7,531 nt of DNA from Bacteroidales bacterium (GTDB lineage Bacteria; Bacteroidota; Bacteroidia; Bacteroidales; UBA7960), in assembly GCA_007132865.1 (NCBI GenBank), contig SLNU01000342.1:1-7531 (forward strand), written 5' to 3'. Below are positions 1 to 5,649 of this stretch, piece after piece (position 1 is the first letter of the stretch; each line of letters opens with the position of its first letter). The notes under the pieces were generated by a model. The model was given only the letters and a program-made list of their open reading frames with translations, had not been told where the DNA came from and did not search any database. The position numbers and the translations under genes were made by a program.

Positions 1-1395
1 ACCGGCAAGGTGGCGCTGTATGCGGGACTCGGACAGGTCCTCTTTACCTCGGTGTTTGGCTTCCTGATCTGCATCTGGCTGGGTTTTGAGCCGGTGGTGA
101 GTATTTACATTGCAGTCGCGCTGACCTTCTCATCCACCATTATCATTGTTAAATTATTGTCGGATAAGAAAGAGATTCAGTCCCTGCACGGGCAGATATC
201 GATCGGCTTTCTGATCGTTCAGGACATTGTGGTCATTGTCGCGATGATCGTCCTTTCGGCCATGGGGACTCCCTCTGAGACCACCCTCACCAACGAGATC
301 ATCCTTGTGCTGATCAAGGGAATCGGACTGATCCTTCTGGTCATTCTGCTGATGCGCTATGTGCTCACCTGGGTAAGCTCGCTGATGGCCCGTACCCCGG
401 AGCTGCTGGTGCTTTTCGCCCTCGCATGGGCCATTGCCCTGGCGGCTTTCAGCGACTACCTCGGCTTCAGCAAGGAGGTAGGTGCCTTCCTGGGCGGCCT
501 CTCGCTGGCATCCACCCCATACCGGGAAGTGGTGGCCGGACGGCTGACCTCGGTGCGGGACTTCCTGCTTTTGTTTTTCTTCATACATCTGGGTAGCCAG
601 GTCAATGTACCCCTGCTCGGGCAACAGATCGTCCCGGCGGTGATACTGTCGTTGTTCGTGCTGATCGGGAACCCGGTCATCGTGATGATTATACTCGGAC
701 TGATGGGGTATCGGAAGCGGACCGGATTTCTGGCCGGGCTGAATGTGGCCCAGATATCGGAGTTCTCCCTGATCCTGGCTGCACTCGGACTGAGCCTTGG
801 GCAGATCGACGAGGAAACCCTGGGACTGATTACGCTGGTTGGACTAATCACCATCGGCATTTCCACTTACCTGATCATGTATTCCCACCAGCTTTATGAG
901 AAGGTGGCCCCGGCACTGCAGGTGTTTGAAAAGAAGGTACCCTCCATGGAGATCGGTGAAGGAGATATCGCCCAAAAAGAATTCGATGTGATCATATTCG
1001 GATTGGGTATGTATGGCAACAACATCGCCAGGAGCCTTGAAAGCGAAGGATTCCGGGTATTCGGTGTGGATTTTGATCCCAGGGCCCTGAAGCGCTGGAG
1101 AAAGAAAGGCCGGGCAGGACAATACGGGGATGCCGACGATCCGGAACTGCCGGATATTCTTCCCCTCAGCGCACAATGCGTGATCTCCACGCTGGACGAC
1201 AAGCCCGTCAACCTGGCCCTGATCAAGTATTTCCAGGATGCCGGGTATGAAGGCAAAATCGCCGTTACATCCTATACAGGGCGCACCGCCAAGGAGATGG
1301 AAAAAGCCGGGGCCGACCTGGTGCTGCTGCCTTTCGTGGATGCATCCGAAAGCATTCCTGCAAAACTGAAATCCTTACACAGATCCGACAAATGA
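1..1395 (+). CDS. CPA2-type (KefB/KefC-like) cation:proton antiporter with C-terminal RCK domain, 5'-truncated
   Basis: This is an inner-membrane monovalent cation/proton antiporter of the CPA2 family, probably exchanging K+ or Na+ for H+. The reading frame is open from base 1 (T-G-K-V...), so the true start lies upstream; the GTG at 10 is only the first in-frame start-like codon. 464 residues are visible. Residues 1 to about 300 are a series of roughly nine hydrophobic segments. They include the SSTIIIVKLL stretch, a Gln-Asp pair in a membrane helix (Q74-D75, FLIVQDIVV) at the place of the conserved QD of KefB/KefC-like transporters, and the KEVGAFLGGLSLA segment typical of the family. From about residue 328 follows a Rossmann-like RCK_N (TrkA-N) domain with the glycine motif GLGMYG (334-339) and an acidic residue after the second strand (D357), suggesting NAD(H) binding. 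No RCK_C domain follows. Full-length homologues are around 600 residues, so the first helices are missing. Its stop overlaps the next gene by four bases, implying translational coupling. The exact ion is not determinable. Confidence 0.9.
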   Translation, partial: TGKVALYAGLGQVLFTSVFGFLICIWLGFEPVVSIYIAVALTFSSTIIIVKLLSDKKEIQSLHGQISIGFLIVQDIVVIVAMIVLSAMGTPSETTLTNEIILVLIKGIGLILLVILLMRYVLTWVSSLMARTPELLVLFALAWAIALAAFSDYLGFSKEVGAFLGGLSLASTPYREVVAGRLTSVRDFLLLFFFIHLGSQVNVPLLGQQIVPAVILSLFVLIGNPVIVMIILGLMGYRKRTGFLAGLNVAQISEFSLILAALGLSLGQIDEETLGLITLVGLITIGISTYLIMYSHQLYEKVAPALQVFEKKVPSMEIGEGDIAQKEFDVIIFGLGMYGNNIARSLESEGFRVFGVDFDPRALKRWRKKGRAGQYGDADDPELPDILPLSAQCVISTLDDKPVNLALIKYFQDAGYEGKIAVTSYTGRTAKEMEKAGADLVLLPFVDASESIPAKLKSLHRSDK

Positions 1396-2477
1396 AAAAG
1401 AAATGGACATTTTCCGTGGCCCCCGCCCCTGTGTTCACATTTGCCCTTGCCTTTGCATTTGCCTTTGCCTGCAGCGGTCCGGACAGTGCACAACAATCAG
1501 AGCCTGCAAGGTCAGTAGTGACTGCCAGGGCCGAGCTGCGTGACCTTTCTGCACGCCGGACGGTCACCGCGCCGGTCATAGCATACAAAAGGGTGTATGT
1601 AACGGCCAGAACGGCAGGACAGGTGCTGGAAGTGCATTTTGAAGAGAGCGAGCGCGTGCGCAGGGGGGAACTGCTGGCCAGGCTGGACACCCGGCGGCAG
1701 CAGGCCCAGCTGAGGCAGGCCAGGGCTGCTGCCGATGAGATCAGGCGGCAGTATGAACGAAACAAGGTATTGTATGGCAGCGAAGCCATTAGCCTGGCAG
1801 AGCTGGAGCTGTTGGGAGGACAATTGGAGGAAGCCGAAAGCCAGGTTGATTTCTGGCAGGTGGAGGTGGAATACGGGGAGATAAGGGCCCCTGTCGATGC
1901 GGTCGTGGCCTCGCGGCTTGTGGAGGTTGGCACCACGGTTTCAGAAAATGAGCGCCTGTTTACCATCGAAGACCATGGCCTGCTGGTTGCCCGCCCTGGC
2001 GTGCCGGAGCTTGACCTGAAAGGACTGCAAAAGGGGCAGCAGGTGGACCTTGAATTTGATGTGTTTCCCGCACAGGCATTTACCGGAACCATCCGCCGGA
2101 TCTTCCCCTCTGCAGACCCGCTGACAAGGCTGTTTACCGTAGAGGTGGAGATCCATCAGGAACAGACCCCCCAGCCTGTTCGACCGGGATACCTCGCCCG
2201 GGTCCACTTTACCACAGACCCCCGGCCGGATGCTACGGTAGTACCCCCCGAAGCAATCCTTTCCCGGGATGGGTCTGCGTATGTATTTGTGGTAAAAGAC
2301 GGGGAGATGCTGGAAATGCGGCATGTGGAGACGGGCATCGAACGGGATGGATGGGTGGAGATTCTAAGCGGTATTGAGCCTGGGGAAGAGGTCGCTGCCG
2401 GCAATCCCGAAGCCCTCAGTGATGGAATTCAGGTGAATGTAACGGGTACTTTCAGGAGATATGGATTCAGGGAATAA
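1392..2477 (+). CDS. RND efflux periplasmic adaptor subunit (HlyD/MFP family), lipoprotein
   Basis: This is the membrane fusion protein of a tripartite RND efflux pump. It is lipid-anchored in the periplasm and would bridge the inner-membrane pump encoded next to it with an outer-membrane channel. The 361 residues begin with a basic MKKK n-region, a hydrophobic stretch of alternating Phe and Ala, and a lipobox AFAC with the acylated Cys at residue 27. Domains in order: the first half of the lipoyl/barrel-sandwich domain (about 66-99, GQVLEVHFEESERVRRGELL), a charged alpha-helical hairpin (about 100-155), the second lipoyl half (about 158-193, GEIRAPVDAVVASRLVEVG), a beta-barrel domain (about 200-275), and a C-terminal membrane-proximal domain (about 280-355). 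Length is normal. The ATG sits inside ATGA shared with the antiporter stop, with no good Shine-Dalgarno, so translation is probably coupled. The substrate cannot be read from the sequence. The h-region is encoded by five near-identical hexamers, noted separately. Confidence 0.93.
   Translation: MKKKWTFSVAPAPVFTFALAFAFAFACSGPDSAQQSEPARSVVTARAELRDLSARRTVTAPVIAYKRVYVTARTAGQVLEVHFEESERVRRGELLARLDTRRQQAQLRQARAAADEIRRQYERNKVLYGSEAISLAELELLGGQLEEAESQVDFWQVEVEYGEIRAPVDAVVASRLVEVGTTVSENERLFTIEDHGLLVARPGVPELDLKGLQKGQQVDLEFDVFPAQAFTGTIRRIFPSADPLTRLFTVEVEIHQEQTPQPVRPGYLARVHFTTDPRPDATVVPPEAILSRDGSAYVFVVKDGEMLEMRHVETGIERDGWVEILSGIEPGEEVAAGNPEALSDGIQVNVTGTFRRYGFRE
1440..1469 (+). repeat. Hexamer tandem repeat (TTTGCC-like, five copies) in the adaptor signal peptide
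   Basis: Five consecutive in-frame hexamers read TTTGCC, CTTGCC, TTTGCA, TTTGCC, TTTGCC and are followed at once by the TGC codon of the lipidated cysteine. They encode the F-A-L-A-F-A-F-A-F-A core of the signal peptide. Each unit adds exactly two residues, so slippage by a unit would keep the frame and change only the length of the hydrophobic core. Confidence 0.8.
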
Positions 2478-5400
2478 TATGGCAACAAAAGACAATCCCC
2501 GGGAAAAACGAACCGGACTTTCTTCCGGAGCCATCCATAGACCAGTGGCGACCCTGGCCCTGACTGCGGTGGTGATCGTGATCGGGATCCTGTTCTCGGG
2601 CAGGCTGCCGGTGAGCCTGCTGCCCGAAGTGGAATACCCCCATATCCGGGTTGTGGTCAATTATCCGGGGGTAACACCCGAAGTAATCGAGGAGCAGGTC
2701 ACCCGGGTGCTGGAACGCAACCTCTCGGCTACTGCAAACCTCGCCGAGTTGCATGGCCGCGCCAGCGAAGGCCGTTCCTATATAGAGATGTTTTTCGAGG
2801 TAGGGACCGACATCGACCTGGCCCTGCAGGATGCAGCCCGGCAACTGGAGCGCGCCCGGGCAGAGCTGCCTGCAGGGATTGACCCGCCAAGACTGATGAA
2901 AATGGACCCCTCCCAGAGTCCTGTTTATGAACTGGCGTTCAGCTCCCCGCTGCGCTCATCAATCGAATTGCGGGAGTGGATAGACCAGCGACTGGTACCC
3001 CAGTTGCTTACCGTACCCGGAACGGGGACCATTGAAGTGGCGGGAGGCCGCGAAAGGGAGATCGACGTGGTGGTGGACCCCGAACGCATGCGCTCTTATG
3101 GGCTCAGCCTTGAGAGCATCAGCCAGACCCTGGCCATGCGTAACGTGGATATTGCCTCGGGCAACATTACCTCCGGGCAGTATGATGTGCTGGCGCGGAC
3201 CGAAAACCGGTACCGGGATGCCAGGCATGTGGCGGCCACGCTGATCAGGATACCCGGATCTGACAGACACATACGCTTGTCGGATGTGGCCAGCATTACA
3301 GATAGCCACCGGGAGCAGCGGCTGTTTGCACGGTTTGGCGGACAGGATGCCGTGCAGGTGACCATCATGAAGCAGCCGGATGCCAATACCGTGTCGGTGA
3401 TCGACGGACTGGACCAAACGCTTGCCGAACTCGTCGATGCTGATTTCATCCCCGCAGACATCGCCTTTGAAACGATACGGGACGAGTCATTTTTCATCCG
3501 GGCCTCGCTCCGGTCGGTCGGGACGGCGGCCGTGCTTGGCGGACTCCTGGCCATGCTGGTGATTTTCCTGTTCCTGGGCAGCATCCGGAAGTCCCTGATA
3601 ATCACCCTGACCCTGCCGGTTGCCATCATCGCCACGTTTCTGCTGATGTATGCGAGCGGATTGACCCTGAATGTGATGAGCCTCGGCGGACTGGCACTGG
3701 GGGTCGGTTTGCTGATCGACAATGCGCTGGTGATCCTTGAAAACATATTCCGCCACCGGGAAAAGCTGGGGAAGCCACAGCTGCAGGCTGCCCACGAAGG
3801 GACGGCCGAGGTGTCGACCGCTGTTTTTGCAGGCACCATGACCAACCTGGCCGCTGTACTCCCATTCCTGCTGCTCAGCGGGATGGCAGCCCTTATATTT
3901 AAGGAGCTGATCCTTACCATTTCGTTTGCCATCATCGCCTCCCTGCTGGCAGCACTGACACTTGTTCCGGCCCTGGCCGCCATGGCGGGGGGCGGGGGGC
4001 GGCGGACCTACCGCATAAGCCAATGGTTCCAGGGTGTCATGGAACGACTTACCGCTTTTTACACAAGGACCATCCCACGCCTGATCAAAGCCCGGCTGGC
4101 AGTGATCCTGATCGCCCTGCTGGCCCTGGCAGGAAGCATCTGGCTACTCAGTGGCAGCGGGACCGAATTTCTTCCCGCCGTGGATAACGGACGCATCTCC
4201 ATGCGATTTGTCCTTCCGCTGGGAACACCCCCGGAGCCTACAAATGAAGCTACCATGGCCATCGAAGACCTGGTCAGGGAAATGCCCCATGTACAGACCT
4301 ATTATGCCACGGCCGGGGGCTATTTCCGCGGGGGACAATTGTCGATCAGGGGAGGCATGATCGACATGGTCGTGCAGCTGGTGCCGCATCGCGACCGCCG
4401 CGGCTATTCGGCGGAGCGCTGGGTGTCTGAATTCAGCGGAAAGATCCGCCAAAGCGGCATGGCTTTCACACAACAGCGCATTCGCGGACCCCGTCTGGAA
4501 GGATTACGGACCTCCTTTGTGGACGACGATATTTCTGTGGGCATCGTCGGTGAAGACCTGGATGAACTGGATGCCATTGCCAGAATGGTGCTTGACAGGA
4601 TCCGCACGGTGGAAGGCATGGGCAGTGCCCAGATCGGAAACGAGGAACGCATCCCGCAAATCATCATCCGCCTTGATGAGGAGCGCAGCTCAGACATGGG
4701 CATCTCGGTTGCAAATGCCGGACAGGCGATCCGGACGGCCGTGGATGGCTTCGTCCCCACCAAGTATGTGACCGGCGGGTTTGAGTACAACATACGGGTG
4801 AGGTTGCCCCGAAGCGTCACCGGCTCGGTCAATGACCTGGCCAATATGCCCCTTTTTGACGAGCAGGGCAGACACATCCCCCTGGGTGCGGTGGCCTCGT
4901 TTCAATCTATACTGGGACCGGCACATATCGAACGCCTCAACCAGATACGTATCGTCAGGGTAAACGGCACGGTGAACCTGGAGGAGGCCACAGTCGGACA
5001 GGTCAATCAGCGCGTAAGGGAGGCAATGCGTGACTTTGAACTTCCCCGCGGCTACAGCCTGGTGTATGGGGGTGCAGCCGGATCCATCGCCGAAAGCAAC
5101 CGCTCCATGCGGCTGGCGATTATCCTGGCCATCTTCTTCGTGTTTGTTGTCATGGCCGTACAATACGAACGGCTCAGCAGTCCCCTAATCATCCTCAGCA
5201 CCCTGCCGTTCTCAATCACCGGGGTGGCCCTGATCCTTTGGGCCAGCGGCACCAGCCTCAGTGCACCCGTGCTGCTTGGGGTGATATTCCTGGTCGGTAT
5301 CCTGGTCAACAATGCCATCCTGCTGGTGGAGTTTGCCCGGCAAAGGCAGGAGGTTGGACTGACTCCCGGGGAGGCAGTGGCAGAGGCCGGGTCAGCCAGG

Positions 5401-5604
5401 CTCCGCCCCATCCTGATGACCTCCCTGACCACCATGTTGGGCATGTTGCCGCTGGCAGCCGGTCTCGGGGAAGGGTCTGAACTGCTGCAACCCCTGGCAC
5501 TAAGTGTAATCGGGGGCATGGCCCTGGGAACATTCATCACACTGGTGCTGCTCCCGGGAATCTATGTGCTGGCCGGCGACCTCCGGTTTAAAAAACGGAA
5601 ATGA
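2461..5604 (+). CDS. RND efflux transporter permease subunit (AcrB/HAE-1-like)
   Basis: This is the inner-membrane proton-driven pump of a tripartite efflux system, working with the adaptor encoded just upstream. The 1047 residues match the usual 1000-1050 of the family and show its internal duplication. TM1 is near residues 30-48, followed by the first periplasmic loop (LPEVEYPHIRVVVNYPG, VTRVLERNL). TM2-6 lie near 350-510, TM7 near 546-566, the second periplasmic loop ends near 880, and TM8-12 lie near 885-1040. Proton-relay positions: TM4 reads GLLIDNALV with D420 kept and N421 where AcrB has D408; TM10 reads GILVNNAIL with N950 where AcrB has K940; TM11 RLRPILMT keeps the equivalents of AcrB R971 (R980) and T978 (T987). 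This pattern fits the SwrC/YerP-like side of the HAE-1 pumps rather than metal exporters. Start choice: ATG 2461 overlaps the adaptor gene by 17 bases and has AGGAG only two bases upstream; ATG 2479 (1041 residues) lies one base after the adaptor stop with AGGGA five bases upstream and may be the real start. Drug, bile, lipid or other organic substrates are possible. Confidence 0.95.
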   Translation: MDSGNNMATKDNPREKRTGLSSGAIHRPVATLALTAVVIVIGILFSGRLPVSLLPEVEYPHIRVVVNYPGVTPEVIEEQVTRVLERNLSATANLAELHGRASEGRSYIEMFFEVGTDIDLALQDAARQLERARAELPAGIDPPRLMKMDPSQSPVYELAFSSPLRSSIELREWIDQRLVPQLLTVPGTGTIEVAGGREREIDVVVDPERMRSYGLSLESISQTLAMRNVDIASGNITSGQYDVLARTENRYRDARHVAATLIRIPGSDRHIRLSDVASITDSHREQRLFARFGGQDAVQVTIMKQPDANTVSVIDGLDQTLAELVDADFIPADIAFETIRDESFFIRASLRSVGTAAVLGGLLAMLVIFLFLGSIRKSLIITLTLPVAIIATFLLMYASGLTLNVMSLGGLALGVGLLIDNALVILENIFRHREKLGKPQLQAAHEGTAEVSTAVFAGTMTNLAAVLPFLLLSGMAALIFKELILTISFAIIASLLAALTLVPALAAMAGGGGRRTYRISQWFQGVMERLTAFYTRTIPRLIKARLAVILIALLALAGSIWLLSGSGTEFLPAVDNGRISMRFVLPLGTPPEPTNEATMAIEDLVREMPHVQTYYATAGGYFRGGQLSIRGGMIDMVVQLVPHRDRRGYSAERWVSEFSGKIRQSGMAFTQQRIRGPRLEGLRTSFVDDDISVGIVGEDLDELDAIARMVLDRIRTVEGMGSAQIGNEERIPQIIIRLDEERSSDMGISVANAGQAIRTAVDGFVPTKYVTGGFEYNIRVRLPRSVTGSVNDLANMPLFDEQGRHIPLGAVASFQSILGPAHIERLNQIRIVRVNGTVNLEEATVGQVNQRVREAMRDFELPRGYSLVYGGAAGSIAESNRSMRLAIILAIFFVFVVMAVQYERLSSPLIILSTLPFSITGVALILWASGTSLSAPVLLGVIFLVGILVNNAILLVEFARQRQEVGLTPGEAVAEAGSARLRPILMTSLTTMLGMLPLAAGLGEGSELLQPLALSVIGGMALGTFITLVLLPGIYVLAGDLRFKKRK
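2469..2473 (+). promoter_or_regulatory. Possible ribosome binding site favouring the ATG at 2479 for the RND pump
   Basis: AGGGA lies five bases before the ATG at 2479, a usable Shine-Dalgarno distance. The competing AGGAG at 2454-2458 is only two bases from the ATG at 2461, which is too close. Many Bacteroidota genes do not rely on Shine-Dalgarno pairing, so this only weakly decides between the two starts. Confidence 0.35.
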
Positions 5605-5646
5605 TGTTTTTTTTGTAGGTTTGCAGCACAAACCAAAAAAAACATC
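5603..5646. repeat. Long inverted repeat with T8/A8 arms in the gap between pump and peptidase genes
   Basis: The left arm GATGTTTTTTTT (5603-5614) is the exact reverse complement of AAAAAAAACATC (5635-5646). After a three-base bulge (GTA, 5615-5617) the inner arms GGTTTG (5618-5623) and CAAACC (5629-5634) also pair, leaving a five-base loop CAGCA (5624-5628). That gives 18 base pairs in total. The element begins inside the pump stop codon (TGA 5602-5604) and ends three bases before the ATG at 5650. The T-tract comes first and the A-tract last on either strand, the opposite of an intrinsic terminator, so a simple bidirectional terminator is unlikely. The inner arms contain the promoter-like TAGGTTTG box. 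Confidence 0.85.
5616..5623 (+). promoter_or_regulatory. Bacteroidota-type -7 promoter box (TAGGTTTG)
   Basis: TAGGTTTG matches the Bacteroidota sigma-ABfr -7 consensus TAnnTTTG exactly and is followed by CAGCAC. It lies 26 bases before the ATG of the lipoprotein metallopeptidase, so a transcript starting near 5627-5630 would have a leader of about 20 bases ending in an A8 tract, typical for the phylum. No good -33 TTTG/TTG lies at the usual 19-21 base spacing (closest is TTTA at 5587-5590), so strength is uncertain. Confidence 0.55.
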
Positions 5647-5649
5647 CAT

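Noticed and set aside
1265..2092. Antisense open frame rich in Ser, Arg and Thr opposite the adaptor gene
   Set aside because: Low-complexity composition typical of the complement of a GC-rich coding region; the sense frame encodes a complete adaptor with all expected domains.
3718..3726. Pump assigned to the heavy-metal (CzcA/CusA-type) RND group
   Set aside because: The TM4 signature GLLIDNALV and the TM11 RLRPILMT are of HAE-1 type, and the adaptor lacks an obvious metal-binding His/Met-rich segment.
3096..3983. Antisense open frame of about 295 codons opposite the pump gene
   Set aside because: It lies fully within the pump gene, has no family features and has biased composition; it is a shadow of the coding strand.
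5603..5646. Reading the inverted repeat as a standard rho-independent terminator for the efflux operon
   Set aside because: The T-tract precedes the stem and the A-tract follows it on both strands, so no U-tract follows the hairpin in either direction.
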